A stretch of DNA of 64,000 bases, taken from the NCBI RefSeq assembly GCF_001808955.1, contig NZ_KV795257.1, positions 278,962 to 342,961 of the forward strand. Direction: 5' to 3'. Of the stretch, positions 17,233 through 27,023 are shown piece after piece. The position numbers and the translations under genes were made by a program. Below the pieces are notes generated by a model, which was given only the letters and a program-made list of their open reading frames with translations, was not told the DNA's origin and did no database searches. Position 1 is the stretch's first letter, and every line of letters begins with the position of its first letter. Source of the stretch: Rothia sp. HMSC078H08. Lineage in GTDB: Bacteria > Actinomycetota > Actinomycetes > Actinomycetales > Micrococcaceae.

Positions 17233-17553
17233 CTACTTGCGGCGGCGCGGCAGACCCCAGCGGCTCCTGCCGCCGTCACGGAATCCGAGGCGATGCTCAA
17301 AGTACACGGGCGAGCTACTGCCGGTCTTAATCGTGTCCGGAGGGACCGTACCTTCACGCGCAGACAGCAGATAAAGAACCGCAGCGCCGGGCATGAACAT
17401 AATCAGCGGTAGCACGAAACGCATACGCGCCTCACCATAGCCGCTACGCACCGTCAAATGCCAGACGCACAACGCAACCAGCACCAGGTGCAGTATCAGC
17501 AGAACAGTTTCAGACGTGCCCAAACCAAAAATACTCAGAGAACTCATTGGCAA
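17233..17553 (-). CDS. small membrane protein, unknown
   Basis: A 106-residue protein with two membrane helices (about 10-30 and 44-64) and a basic, Arg/Gly-rich C-terminal tail ending RRRK. No family is recognised. The arrangement faintly recalls phospholipase-D N-terminal-like small membrane proteins. The start could be 17553 or the second Met at 17547. It is divergent from the valS unit. Confidence 0.6.
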   Translation of the reverse strand: MPMSSLSIFGLGTSETVLLILHLVLVALCVWHLTVRSGYGEARMRFVLPLIMFMPGAAVLYLLSAREGTVPPDTIKTGSSSPVYFEHRLGFRDGGRSRWGLPRRRK

Positions 17554-17619
17554 CTCCTCAAAGGTCGTGTACTTTCAGTCTACGCCGTGCCCGCGCCCCT
17601 GAGAAGGATTCGCCGACTG

Positions 17620-17648
17620 TTGATACTGCGGATTTTCGCGCCTACACT
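17620..17648 (+). promoter_or_regulatory. promoter of the 17753-valS unit
   Basis: TTGATA (17620-17625), an exact 17-base spacer and TACACT (17643-17648) form a near-consensus sigma-70 promoter. The start near 17655 gives a leader of about 98 bases that can fold as GGTAAT/ATTACC (17652-17657 with 17690-17695) enclosing GGGGG/CCCCC. Confidence 0.75.
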
Positions 17649-17752
17649 GCAGGTAATCAGGGGCAGCAATATTAGGGGGTCTCTCCCCCATTACCGTTTC
17701 CACCGAGTTTGTCACTGAATCGCCAATTACTCCTCATATAGGGAGCCTCCAC

Positions 17753-18067
17753 ATGACAGCAACACCGCACCAGCACATCACCGACCTTAAAGAGCAGCGC
17801 CGCACCCTCCAGCAGCGGGCGCGCAGCATCCGTGCCACCACCGGACTCCCCTACAGTTCCGAAGTTCACCTACTGCTCGGGCAGAGCTACCTCGACCCCG
17901 CCAGCTGGCAGGATCTCACCGCCTCCGGCGGGGTACGCGCCGCAGTGCGCAGGGCACAATTTGTGAGCCGGTACCGGCACCTCCTGGCGCGCCTAGAAGC
18001 CGCCATCGAGCGGTACGAACAGCACGGTGCGGCGCAGAATTCCCCTGGAGCTGAGAGAATGCCGTGA
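17753..18067 (+). CDS. small protein of unknown function
   Basis: A 104-residue, Arg- and Gln-rich, probably all-helical soluble protein (two long helices with LKEQRRTLQQRARSIR and YRHLLARLEAAIERYEQ). No family is recognised. AGGGAG lies seven bases before the ATG. It shares the promoter at 17620 and ends 19 bases before valS, so it is probably co-transcribed. Confidence 0.65.
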   Translation: MTATPHQHITDLKEQRRTLQQRARSIRATTGLPYSSEVHLLLGQSYLDPASWQDLTASGGVRAAVRRAQFVSRYRHLLARLEAAIERYEQHGAAQNSPGAERMP

Positions 18068-18086
18068 ATATGAGAAAATAGCCGTT

Positions 18087-20819
18087 ATGGCTGAAAACAT
18101 TTTGGGCTCAGACTCGCCCGTACAGATTAACGTTCCCGACCGCCCCGCCCTCGAAGGCCTCGAAGAGAAGCTCTCGCAGCGCTGGGCCGACGAGAAGACC
18201 TACGCATTCGACGAGAACACCACTCGCGAACAGGTCTACTCCATTGACACCCCGCCGCCGACCGCATCCGGCTCCCTGCACGTGGGTCACATGTTCTCCT
18301 ACACCCAGACCGACGTCATTGCACGCTACCAGCGCATGACCGGCAAGAACGTGTTCTACCCCCTCGGCTGGGATGACAACGGCCTGCCCACCGAACGCCG
18401 CGTTCAGAACTACTACGGCGTTCTCTGCGACCCCTCCGTGGCAGACAACGACTCCTTCCGTGACCTGATCACCTGGAAGGCAGACGGCACCCCCAAGCCC
18501 GACCGCAGCCAGGCAAAGTGGCCGCGTATCTCCCGCAACAACTTCATTGAACTCTGTGAAGAGCTCGCGGTTGAAGACGAGAAGGTCTTCGAAAACCTCT
18601 TCACCACCCTGGGTCTGTCCGTTGACTGGTCGCGCACCTACCGCACCATCGACGCGCACTCCCGCAAGGTCTCCCAGCTCGCCTTCCTGAAGGACCTGGA
18701 AGCAGGCAACGCCTACATGGCTGAAGCACCGACCATGTGGGACGTCACTTTCCGCACCGCAGTGGCACAGGCTGAGCTGGAAGACAAGGAACGCCCCGGC
18801 GCGTACCACCGCATCAGCTTCCACCGCCCCAACGGCGAGAAGGTCTGGATTGAGACCACCCGCCCCGAGCTGTTGCCCTCCTGTGTGGCTCTCGTGGCGC
18901 ACCCGGACGACGAGCGTTACAAGCCGCTGTTCGGCACCACCGTCACCTCCCCGCTGTTCGGCGTTGAGGTCGAAATTAAGGCGCACCCGCTGGCACAGCC
19001 CGACAAGGGTGCCGGTATCGCCATGATCTGTACCTTCGGTGACACCACCGACGTCACCTGGTGGCGTGAACTGCAGCTGGACACCCGCGCCCTCATCGGT
19101 CGCGACGGCCGTTTCTCCCGCGAAACCCCCGAGTGGATCACCTCCGCTGAGGGCCGCGAGCGCTACGAGCGTATGGCTGGCACCACCGTCTTCACCGCAC
19201 AGAAGACCGTCGTGGAAATGCTGGTTGAGGCTGGCGAAATGGACGGCGACCCCAAGCCGATTACCCACCCCGTGAAGTTCTACGAGAAGGGTGACAAGCC
19301 CCTCGAAATCGTTGCTTCCCGTCAGTGGTACATCCGCAACGGTGGCCGTGACGCTGCACGCCGCGAGAAGCTCATCGAGCGCGGCCGTGAGATGAACTGG
19401 TACCCCTCCTTCATGCGTAGCCGCTACGAGAACTGGGTTGAGGGTCTGAATGGCGACTGGCTGATTTCTCGCCAGCGCTTCTTCGGCGTTCCCTTCCCCG
19501 TCTGGTACCCGCTGGACGCTGAGGGCGAGCCGGACTACGAGAACCCGATTCTGCCCACCGAAGAGATGCTGCCGGTTGACCCCGCATCTCAGGCTGCTCC
19601 CGGTTACACCGAGGATCAGCGCGGCGTAGCGGGCGGCTTCATCGCTGACCCGGACGTTCTGGACACCTGGGCTACCTCCTCTCTGACCCCGCAGATTGCG
19701 ACCGGCTGGGGTGTGAACCCGGACCTGCACGCGAAGACCTTCCCCATGGATCTGCGCCCGCAGGGTCACGACATTATCCGTACCTGGCTGTTCTCCACCG
19801 CTGTTCGCGCGGAGACCCTGGCGTCCTCCGTGCCGTGGTACAACACCGCGCTCTCCGGCTGGATTCTCGACCCGGACCGCAAGAAGATGTCCAAGTCCAA
19901 GGGCAATGTTGTGGTCCCGAACGAGGTTCTGGAGAAGTACGGTTCGGACGCTGTGCGCTACTGGGCTGCTTCCGCTCGCCTGGGTGCCGACACCGCCTAC
20001 GACGAGGGTCAGATGAAGATTGGCCGCCGCCTGGCCATCAAGCTGCTCAACGCATCCAAGTTCGTGCTGAACCTGGGTGCAACCGAGAAGTCCGTCATCA
20101 CCTCGCAGGCTCAGGGTCGCGTGCTCATCAACGCCCTGGATCGCTCCCTGCTGGCTCGCCTGGCGTACCTGGTTGAAGAGGCAACCGCAGCATTTGAGAA
20201 GTACGAGTACGCTCGTGCCCTGCAGATTTGCGAGAGCTTCTTCTGGTCCTTCACCGACGACTTCGTCGAGCTGATTAAGGACCGTGCCTACGGTGCTCGC
20301 GGCGAGGAGGAGCAGGCTTCGGTTCTGGCCGCTCTGGCCACCACCCTGGACGCTCTGCTGCGCCTGTTCGCGCCCTTCCTGCCCTTCGTGACCGAAGAGA
20401 TTTGGTCCTGGTGGCGTGCGGGTAGCGTGCACCGCGCCGAGTGGCCGCAGGCACTGCCCATCCTGGAGGGCACCCTGCTGGCTGAGTACTCCGCACAGAA
20501 CCCGACTGCTGGCATTTCTGCTCAGTGGGTCCTGGCGGACGCTGACCCGGCTCAGATTGAGTCGCTCAAGCAGATCCTGCCGGATGTTGCTGAGGCTCTG
20601 GGTGGTCTGCGTAAGGCTAAGAGCGACGCGAAGGTCAAGCAGCGCACCGAGGTTGAGTCCGCTACTATTGCGGCTCCTCAGGCTCAGCTGGATCGCATTG
20701 CCGCTGGCTTGGCTGACCTGAAGGCTGCCGGTAACGCTCGTGAGCTGTCCCTGGTGGCAGCTGAGGGCGAGCTGGAGGTTCGCGACGTTGTACTCGTTGT
20801 GGAAGAAGCAGCTGAGTAA
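18087..20819 (+). CDS. valS: valyl-tRNA synthetase
   Basis: A 910-residue class I aminoacyl-tRNA synthetase charging tRNA-Val. The HIGH-type signature is HVGH near residue 64. The long editing (CP1) domain follows, including WWRELQL. KMSKSKGN lies near residue 598, then the anticodon-binding helical domain. LDTWATSSLTPQIATGW is the ValS-type tryptophan-strand region. ATG at 18087 (MAENILGSD) is preferred over the upstream in-frame codon at 18027, which would overlap the preceding gene. The C-terminal coiled arm is short (LDRIAAGLADLKAAGN). No T-box is seen. Confidence 0.97.
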   Translation: MAENILGSDSPVQINVPDRPALEGLEEKLSQRWADEKTYAFDENTTREQVYSIDTPPPTASGSLHVGHMFSYTQTDVIARYQRMTGKNVFYPLGWDDNGLPTERRVQNYYGVLCDPSVADNDSFRDLITWKADGTPKPDRSQAKWPRISRNNFIELCEELAVEDEKVFENLFTTLGLSVDWSRTYRTIDAHSRKVSQLAFLKDLEAGNAYMAEAPTMWDVTFRTAVAQAELEDKERPGAYHRISFHRPNGEKVWIETTRPELLPSCVALVAHPDDERYKPLFGTTVTSPLFGVEVEIKAHPLAQPDKGAGIAMICTFGDTTDVTWWRELQLDTRALIGRDGRFSRETPEWITSAEGRERYERMAGTTVFTAQKTVVEMLVEAGEMDGDPKPITHPVKFYEKGDKPLEIVASRQWYIRNGGRDAARREKLIERGREMNWYPSFMRSRYENWVEGLNGDWLISRQRFFGVPFPVWYPLDAEGEPDYENPILPTEEMLPVDPASQAAPGYTEDQRGVAGGFIADPDVLDTWATSSLTPQIATGWGVNPDLHAKTFPMDLRPQGHDIIRTWLFSTAVRAETLASSVPWYNTALSGWILDPDRKKMSKSKGNVVVPNEVLEKYGSDAVRYWAASARLGADTAYDEGQMKIGRRLAIKLLNASKFVLNLGATEKSVITSQAQGRVLINALDRSLLARLAYLVEEATAAFEKYEYARALQICESFFWSFTDDFVELIKDRAYGARGEEEQASVLAALATTLDALLRLFAPFLPFVTEEIWSWWRAGSVHRAEWPQALPILEGTLLAEYSAQNPTAGISAQWVLADADPAQIESLKQILPDVAEALGGLRKAKSDAKVKQRTEVESATIAAPQAQLDRIAAGLADLKAAGNARELSLVAAEGELEVRDVVLVVEEAAE

Positions 20820-20870
20820 TCGAATCTAACGTTCATTGCTTAGTGACATAACACCGAGTTGGTGTTGAGG

Positions 20871-20903
20871 ACGGGGCGGTACCGATTGACGGTACCGCCC
20901 CGT
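20871..20903 (+). terminator. valS terminator
   Basis: Arms 20871-20883 and 20891-20903 are a perfect 13-bp inverted repeat followed by TTTT. The rest of 20905-21376 has no gene I can support. Confidence 0.9.
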
Positions 20904-21376
20904 TTTCTGTGTCTGCGGTTCGTTGGTTTCTGCAGGCAAGGTACCCGGAGAGCGTGATGCTCGACTGCGGGCGGTGCTTTGTATGGCGCTTTTACGACTC
21001 TGACTAGAGGCTTTACACATTCGGTACCCGCGGGTGCCCGTACCCATCCCTAGCACCTTCACAACCTCCTCCCCCAATAATGTGGGTTTTAGTCTGCTGT
21101 TCTGTAGGGATTATGTGGGATTTTCAATCCCTTTTTCTGTTCATCAATGTGCAAAGAGCATAATCAACCTTATGAGATTGACTGTCACTTTATGTATGAT
21201 TGTTGATGCGAGGGTTTTACCATCGGGAACAACCCTCTATTCAACTTCAGCAACAGACAAATCACCGGTACGAGCAAGACATACCCCGACCAACCGCACG
21301 ACAATAAACCACCCGTCAGGCGCAGCGATGCGTCCTGACTCTGACCCGCGCCAAAGTAGGCGCACCCCATATCCTC

Positions 21377-21778
21377 ATGAATTCATACTCATCCTCTTCC
21401 GGATTACCGAACAAACCCCAGGCGAGGCAGAGCTCAACCCCGAGCACGCCGCCAGGAGCACAAGCCAACATTTCCCCCGATCAGCTTCAGCACTATCACA
21501 CGAGCCTGAACGAGTACATCAGCCAGGCACGTGAACATGCCCAGGCGCTGCGTGCCAGCTACACCAACGAAGTGTACGACCTGTGGCATCAGCACATTTC
21601 CACCAGCGCCGCCACCGATGAGGCGAGCATCGCCTCCGGTTCGTTGACCGCTCAGCAACTTGAGGAACTGACCCGCAAGTGGGTGCGCCTCATGCGTGAA
21701 AGCCGCGATATGCTGCACCACGAAAGCTCCATTGCCGCCGCACGTGCTGCGGTTGAGGCTAAGCCCCTCCCCGAGTAG
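21377..21778 (+). CDS. hypothetical helical protein
   Basis: A 133-residue protein with a Ser/Pro-rich, Gln-containing N-terminus (1-35) and a helical remainder (SLNEYISQAREHAQALRASYTNEVYDLWHQHI, then LTAQQLEELTRKWVRLMRES). Codon use is high GC3 and matches neighbours, supporting it as real. No family is recognised. There is no signal peptide or membrane segment. Confidence 0.6.
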   Translation: MNSYSSSSGLPNKPQARQSSTPSTPPGAQANISPDQLQHYHTSLNEYISQAREHAQALRASYTNEVYDLWHQHISTSAATDEASIASGSLTAQQLEELTRKWVRLMRESRDMLHHESSIAAARAAVEAKPLPE

Positions 21779-21959
21779 GGTCACCCTTTATTTCTTTCGC
21801 GCGGCAACGCCAGCACTCCGCGTTGTACCGCGTTTTTCTGCGGCGGGGCTATCGAGCCAAGCGATTAAGCCCTGCCCGGAATGCGTACTTCACATAACCT
21901 GCCCCTTGCTATAGTTATGGATATTCAAAGACCCTAACTATGTTGCAGAAAGGGCGGGA

Positions 21960-23543
21960 ATGTCCCACCAAAAACGCGTCCTGCGGCCTATACGTAGCGA
22001 TGTTGCTCCCCCAGTCACCTCGCCACCGGTTTACCGTGGCGATATTGACACGCGCGGTGCGGCGCAAGACCTCGTGCCGCGTAGCTTCTGGGTTGATTTC
22101 TGGGACACTCTCTTCTTTATCTTCGCCGGCGTCGCCGCCCTCGTGCTGACCTTCATGATTCTGGCGAATACGGTCGGCCATTCTTTCTGGGGTTTCCCCA
22201 TCGCCTTCATTTTCTGGGCGGTCACCGCGTACCTGACGCTACCGCGTTTTCACGCGATCATGACCCGCATCTACGTGCCCGACTACTTTATTGGGCGCAC
22301 CCGCACCCCGGACGGTCTGCTCGGTGACCCGGTCAATATCGGTCTGATTGGTACCGAGGAGCAGATTCACCAGGTCATGCAGGACGCCGGCTGGACCCGC
22401 GCTGATGACGTCACCCTCGTCTCTTCCTGGAAGATTATTCTTTCCACCATCACCCGCCGTTCCTACGCGGAGGCACCCGTCTCCCCGCTGAAAATTTTTG
22501 GTAAGACGCAGGCTTTCGCCTACCAGAAGGAAGTGGACGGCAACCCCGAGAAGCGCCACCACGTGCGCTTCTGGAAAACCCCGGACGGCTGGCTTCTGCC
22601 GGGCGGTCACCAGGTGGATTGGTTGGCGGCGGGCACGTACGACTCTGGTGTGGGTTTCAGTTTCTTCACTCTGCAGGTCACGCACCGCATTGACGCTGAA
22701 ACCGACTTTGAACGCGACTACATTGTGGAGTCCATTCAGTACGCTCACCCGGAAACTCACGTTGAGATTCTGCACGATTTTTCCTCCGGCTACCACGCCC
22801 GTAACGGCGGCGGTGACGCGATCCGCACGGACGGCGCGCTCCCGGTCATCGTGCTAAACAATGAGGGACTGGAGCCGCAGGAGCAGGAAGAAATTCACCT
22901 CTCCAGTGCGCACGACCTGGCGTACCGCATGCCGCTGAGCCTGCTGGTTGGTTCGGGTATGCTCATCGCTGTGACCCTCGCCGACATTGTCAACAGCGTC
23001 ATTTTGGCGCTCAGCCGCCCGGCACTTCGCGCCAAGCTGCTGGAGGAAGGCTCCGGCAACGACATTGAGCTGCTGGACCTCTTCGATCAGGTGGATAGCA
23101 ACGTGCTGCTCACCATTACCGGCACCGTGCTGGTGGGTTTTGTAGCAATTTATTCGGCGGTGCACCTGTTCCTGCTGTGGAGCACGTTGCGCGGCTCGTC
23201 GAAGGCTCGTCGCCTGGCTCTGCTGTTGACTGCGTTGAACTTCGCAGCGATTACCGGCGGTGTGCTGTGGGGCCACCAGTCCCTGCCGCTGTCCACGATT
23301 TTCTTCCAGCTGGGTGTTGCGGTGTTTGCGATGCTGGCGTTCACCTCGGATGCGGCGGTCCAGTACACGGCAACCCGCACCTTCCACATGCGCGATACGA
23401 AGATCGTGCAGCGCGCAACGCACCCGAAGGTTCTCGAGCACAGGGCACAGCGCAAGGCTCAGAAAGCCCAGAAAGCGCAGAAGACGCACAATGCGCAGAA
23501 GGCACGCAAAGCTACCTCTGCAAGCAACGCTCACCGCGCGTAG
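21960..23543 (+). CDS. LssY_C-domain membrane protein
   Basis: A 527-residue integral membrane protein. Two N-terminal helices (about 45-95) are followed by a soluble LssY C-terminal-type domain (about 115-290): DPVNIGLIGTEEQI, SSWKI, AYQKEVDGNPEKRHHVRFW, GWLLPGGHQVDWLAAGTYDSGVGFS and TLQVTHRIDAETDFERDYIV. Four more helices follow (about 315-470), then a Lys/Ala/Gln-rich cytoplasmic tail of QKAQKAQK repeats. LssY_C proteins are widespread in actinobacteria with no firm function. Here the domain sits between membrane helices. AAAGGGCGG precedes the ATG. Confidence 0.82.
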   Translation: MSHQKRVLRPIRSDVAPPVTSPPVYRGDIDTRGAAQDLVPRSFWVDFWDTLFFIFAGVAALVLTFMILANTVGHSFWGFPIAFIFWAVTAYLTLPRFHAIMTRIYVPDYFIGRTRTPDGLLGDPVNIGLIGTEEQIHQVMQDAGWTRADDVTLVSSWKIILSTITRRSYAEAPVSPLKIFGKTQAFAYQKEVDGNPEKRHHVRFWKTPDGWLLPGGHQVDWLAAGTYDSGVGFSFFTLQVTHRIDAETDFERDYIVESIQYAHPETHVEILHDFSSGYHARNGGGDAIRTDGALPVIVLNNEGLEPQEQEEIHLSSAHDLAYRMPLSLLVGSGMLIAVTLADIVNSVILALSRPALRAKLLEEGSGNDIELLDLFDQVDSNVLLTITGTVLVGFVAIYSAVHLFLLWSTLRGSSKARRLALLLTALNFAAITGGVLWGHQSLPLSTIFFQLGVAVFAMLAFTSDAAVQYTATRTFHMRDTKIVQRATHPKVLEHRAQRKAQKAQKAQKTHNAQKARKATSASNAHRA

Positions 23544-23574
23544 ATTGCACGTTTCAGCGCAACATAGTGAATAG

Positions 23575-23615
23575 AAAAGTACCGCCCGGTCAGTACATGA
23601 TCGGGCGGTACTTTT
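23575..23615. terminator. bidirectional terminator between convergent genes
   Basis: Arms 23575-23588 and 23602-23615 pair perfectly, with A-run and T-run flanks. It separates the plus-strand LssY_C gene from the minus-strand nitroreductase gene. Confidence 0.92.
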
Positions 23616-23683
23616 TTGCTCTGCAGCCGCAGACTCTACCGGGCCTGCGCGCATTGCAGGAATCTCAGCACATTGCAGGCTTC

Positions 23684-24325
23684 TTAGGCTTCACCCTTTT
23701 CGCCGTGGAAAATCGGGCCCACGTTACGGGGGCGCTTGAGCTCAAAGAAGCCGGGGTAGGAAGCCAGCGCCAGGGCGCCGTCGAAGAGCTTACCTGCCTC
23801 TTCACCGGCGGGGCTCGGGGAGATGACCGGGCCGAAGAAAGCGGTGCCGTTAATGGAAATCAGCGGAACACCCACATCGGTGCCGCCCACGGTCTCCAGT
23901 GCGAGGTCCAGGGAGGCGCGCATCTGCTCATCGTACTGATCGGTGAAGGCTACGTCCGCCAGCTCTGCGGGCAGATTGACCTCCTCCAGCGCCTTGACGA
24001 TTGCATCGCGGTAGGAATCGGCCTTGTTGCTGTTGTGGTGAATCTGCTCGCCCAGAGCGTCGTAGAGGGGCTTAATAACCTCGTTACCGTGCAGCTCGCG
24101 CACAGCGGTGATGAGGCGGGTCGGCGCCCAGGACTGGTCCATCATTGCCTGGTAGTCGGCGGGCAGGTCGCGGCCCTGGTTGTGCATGGACAGCGAGAAG
24201 GGGCGCCAGGTCACCTCAACGTTGCGGACCTTCTGCACCTCGCCAATCCAGCGGGAGGTAATCCAGCACCAGGGGCAGATCGGGTCGAACCAGAAATCAA
24301 TCTGTGCGGGTGCGTTCTCAGCCAT
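23684..24325 (-). CDS. mycothiol-dependent nitroreductase-like DsbA-family protein
   Basis: A 213-residue thioredoxin-fold protein with the redox motif CPWC in FWFDPICPWCWITSRW (about residues 12-27) and the cis-Pro region VGVPLISI. It closely resembles mycobacterial Rv2466c, a mycothiol-dependent nitroreductase/oxidoreductase. There is no signal peptide, so it is cytosolic. Mycothiol is the major thiol of actinobacteria, which fits. GAGAGGAA precedes the ATG. The native substrate is not clear. Confidence 0.88.
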   Translation of the reverse strand: MAENAPAQIDFWFDPICPWCWITSRWIGEVQKVRNVEVTWRPFSLSMHNQGRDLPADYQAMMDQSWAPTRLITAVRELHGNEVIKPLYDALGEQIHHNSNKADSYRDAIVKALEEVNLPAELADVAFTDQYDEQMRASLDLALETVGGTDVGVPLISINGTAFFGPVISPSPAGEEAGKLFDGALALASYPGFFELKRPRNVGPIFHGEKGEA

Positions 24326-24431
24326 GAGTGTTCCTCTCTCATACGGTTGTGCCAGCCGCTTCTATGAGCCGGCGCTTATTCTTCGGTACACACTCATCAG
24401 GACACGCCAGCGAGAGCAGTACCTGCTAGTG

Positions 24432-24463
24432 AGCCGTCACCCCGTATAACCGGGGCGACGGCT
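24432..24463. terminator. hairpin downstream of clpX
   Basis: Arms 24432-24444 and 24451-24463 pair with one position that is a G-U pair on the minus-strand RNA. It follows clpX. The T-rich side is on the plus strand, so its direction is uncertain. Confidence 0.6.
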
Positions 24464-24499
24464 TCTTTATTCCCTAGCCTATCGGCTGGAAGTATTCGG

Positions 24500-25867
24500 T
24501 TATGCCGCCTGACGGTCCGCTTCCTTCAGGGAGGCAGCCTTCGCCTCCCCCTTCACGGTGCGGGTGGTCTCGGTTTCGGGGTCGGGTGCCTGCAGCACGT
24601 AGCGGGGTTCCGTGCCGTTGAGCACGGTGTCCTCACCGATGACGATGGACACCACATCGGTGCGGTCCGGGATGTCGAACATAATCGGCTGCAGAATCTG
24701 CTCCATCATGGCGCGCAGGCCGCGGGCACCGGTGCCGCGTTCGGCGGCGAGACGGGCAATAGCCGCAATCGCTGCGTCGTCGATGACCAGGTCCACGCCA
24801 TCCAGGGCGAAGAGGTGACGGTACTGTTTGAGCAGTGCGTTCTTCGGTTCCGTCAGCACGCGAGCCAGCTCTTCCTCGTTGAGCTCACTCAGGGTCGAGA
24901 TGACCGGCAGGCGGCCAATCAGCTCGGGGATAATGCCGTAGTGCGCCAGGTCCTCGGGCATGATCTGGTCCAGCGGGTTCTTCACGGAGCCACCCAGTTC
25001 AGCACCGAAACCGATGCCGCCGGCGCCCACTCGGGCTGCGATGCGGTCGTCAATATTGTCGAAGGCTCCAGCCACGATGAAGAGAATGTTCGAGGTATCA
25101 ATCTCAATGTTCGCGTGCGCCGGGTGCTTGCGGCCGCCCTCCGGGGGTACGGTCGCCACGGTACCCTCAATAATCTTCAGCAGCGCCTGCTGCACGCCCT
25201 CACCGGACACGTCACGGGTGATGGAGAGGTTCTCGCCACCCTTACGGGCAATCTTGTCGATCTCGTCAATGTAGATGATGCCGCGCTGAGCCTTGGCAAT
25301 ATCGCCGTCAGCGGCGTTGATGAGGCGCAGCAGAATGTTCTCCACGTCGTCACCCACGTAGCCCGCCTCGGTGAGGGTGGTTGCGTCGACCAGGGCGAAG
25401 GGCACATCCAGCTTCTTCGCCAGGGTTGCCGCCAGGTAGGTTTTACCGCAACCGGTCGGTCCGAGCATCAGAATATTTGACTTGCCCAGCTCCACCTGCT
25501 CCCCCGCGGTCGCCGAAAGAATGCGGGAGGTCAACACCGGGTTATCAATATCGTGGATGCGCTTGTAGTGGTTGTACACCGCCACCGCCAGGGTGCGCTT
25601 CGCCGCGTCCTGACCGATGACGTAGTCGTTGAGGTAGCTGTAAATTTCGCGCGGAGTAGCCAGCTGAGGCGCGGGCGCAGCGGCGGGGGCCTTCACCTTC
25701 AGACGCTCTTCAGCGAGGATCTCTTCGCACAGCTCCACGCATTCGTCGCAGATAGAAACATTCGGGCCGAGCACAATCTTAAAAACCTGCGCGCGAGTCT
25801 TCTTGCAGAAGGAGCATCGCATGCTGGCGTTGGGCTGTTCGGGAGGCACAATGACGTCTGTGGCCAC
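24500..25867 (-). CDS. clpX: ATP-dependent Clp protease unfoldase subunit ClpX
   Basis: A 455-residue AAA+ unfoldase that feeds substrates to ClpP1P2. The zinc-binding domain has Cys18, Cys21, Cys40 and Cys43. Walker A GPTGCGKT is at 136-143, Walker B is in IIYIDEIDK, and the sensor/arginine-finger regions (GTGARGLR) follow. The ClpP-contact loop reads IGFGAEL. The start is GTG at 25867 after AAAGGGA. It lies in the same orientation as clpP1P2 but 460 bases away, so it probably has its own promoter. Confidence 0.98.
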   Translation of the reverse strand: MATDVIVPPEQPNASMRCSFCKKTRAQVFKIVLGPNVSICDECVELCEEILAEERLKVKAPAAAPAPQLATPREIYSYLNDYVIGQDAAKRTLAVAVYNHYKRIHDIDNPVLTSRILSATAGEQVELGKSNILMLGPTGCGKTYLAATLAKKLDVPFALVDATTLTEAGYVGDDVENILLRLINAADGDIAKAQRGIIYIDEIDKIARKGGENLSITRDVSGEGVQQALLKIIEGTVATVPPEGGRKHPAHANIEIDTSNILFIVAGAFDNIDDRIAARVGAGGIGFGAELGGSVKNPLDQIMPEDLAHYGIIPELIGRLPVISTLSELNEEELARVLTEPKNALLKQYRHLFALDGVDLVIDDAAIAAIARLAAERGTGARGLRAMMEQILQPIMFDIPDRTDVVSIVIGEDTVLNGTEPRYVLQAPDPETETTRTVKGEAKAASLKEADRQAA

Positions 25868-26328
25868 GAAAATTCCCTTTCGATCGGCGTGGTGAAATCG
25901 GCGCAGAAGGGTCAGTGACCTGATGTCTGCGGTGATTTCTCAGGAGGAGCACCGGCGGGTGGTGGGCGCCCTAGTTTGAGTGAGAAAACGGTATGAAATA
26001 CTCGAATTTTCTCCTTTTCTAAGGCTACCGGAGTTCACCCCGGAACCAAGAATTACGCACCGCAAATGAACGGACTTACCGGGCATATGACAAAGCGCGT
26101 CTTTTATGACGGCGGCAGGAACTTCCACACCCCGATATGACGGTGATTCACAAGGGTAAAGTGCAGGTCAGAGTCACCTACTGAAGCACCACACGGAGAC
26201 CCACCAAATACACCCACGGTGCACAAAAAGAAGCGGCACCGCACCGCGCACCAGCCCGAAGGCTCGCACACGGGGCAATGCCGCCCCTCCCCCGAAAAAT
26301 ACTCGGGGATATTCCTCAAAACTAAAGT
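25868..26328. other. clpX-clpP2 intergenic region
   Basis: About 460 bases with no supportable gene. Short minus-strand frames here have no recognisable protein. A weak CCCCGA/TCGGGG hairpin near 26290 could end the clpP transcript. The clpX promoter is presumably here, but no clear -10/-35 pair stands out. Confidence 0.6.
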
Positions 26329-27012
26329 TTAGGTGTGGGAAATAGCGGTGTTGGTCGCAGGCTTACGCAACTTACGAGACTCCAGCACCTTATCGACCAG
26401 GCCGTACTCCAGAGCAGCAGCCGCAGTCAGAATGTTGTCACGCTCAATGGAGCGGTCAACTTCCTCGTAGGTCTTGCCCGAGTGCAGCGCCAGGGTCTGT
26501 GCAGTCCACTCACGCATACGCATAACCTCGTTCGCGTGAATCTCAATGTCAGATGCCTGACCGCCCTGCTGGCCGCTCAGAGCGGGCTGGTGAATCAGCA
26601 CGCGAGCGTTCGGCAGTGCCAGACGCTTGCCGGGGGTACCGGCAGCCAGCAGAACCGCCGCAGCGGATGCCGCCTGACCCAGGCACACGGTCTGGATCTC
26701 GGGGCGGATGAACTGCATGGTGTCGTAGATAGCGGTCATTGCGGTGAAGGAGCCGCCGGGCGAGTTGATGTACAGGGTGATGTCACGCTCGGGGTCCTGT
26801 GCCTCCAGCACCAGCAGCTGAGCCATGATGTCGTCAGCGGATGCGTCGTCCACCTGGGTGCCCAGGAAGATGATGCGGTCCTCGAACAGCTTTGCGTACG
26901 GGTCCTGACGCTTGTAACCGTAGGGGGTGCGCTCCTCGAAGCTGGGGAGCACGTAGCGGTTGCTCGGCATAGCCGGCGCCGAGGTGGTGATATCGTTCGG
27001 CAGGTAGTTCAT
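26329..27012 (-). CDS. clpP2: ClpP2 protease subunit
   Basis: A 227-residue serine protease of the actinobacterial ClpP2 type. The triad is Ser116 (GQAASAAA), His141 (LIHQP) and Asp192 (ERDN). The GGQASDIEI insert after the His is typical of the ClpP2 class. ATG at 27012 is chosen because AAGGGAG lies six bases upstream; an ATG at 27018 would sit almost on that site. It begins 11 bases after the clpP1 stop, so the two are one operon, matching the obligate ClpP1P2 double-ring protease. Confidence 0.96.
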   Translation of the reverse strand: MNYLPNDITTSAPAMPSNRYVLPSFEERTPYGYKRQDPYAKLFEDRIIFLGTQVDDASADDIMAQLLVLEAQDPERDITLYINSPGGSFTAMTAIYDTMQFIRPEIQTVCLGQAASAAAVLLAAGTPGKRLALPNARVLIHQPALSGQQGGQASDIEIHANEVMRMREWTAQTLALHSGKTYEEVDRSIERDNILTAAAALEYGLVDKVLESRKLRKPATNTAISHT

Positions 27013-27023
27013 GTGCATCTCCC

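Noticed and set aside
18108..20432. 774-codon open frame on the minus strand opposite valS
   Set aside because: It is the antisense shadow of a high-GC gene; its translation has no recognisable domain and valS is certain.
25940..26319. Small minus-strand frames between clpX and clpP2
   Set aside because: No ribosome-binding site, no recognisable protein and atypical composition.
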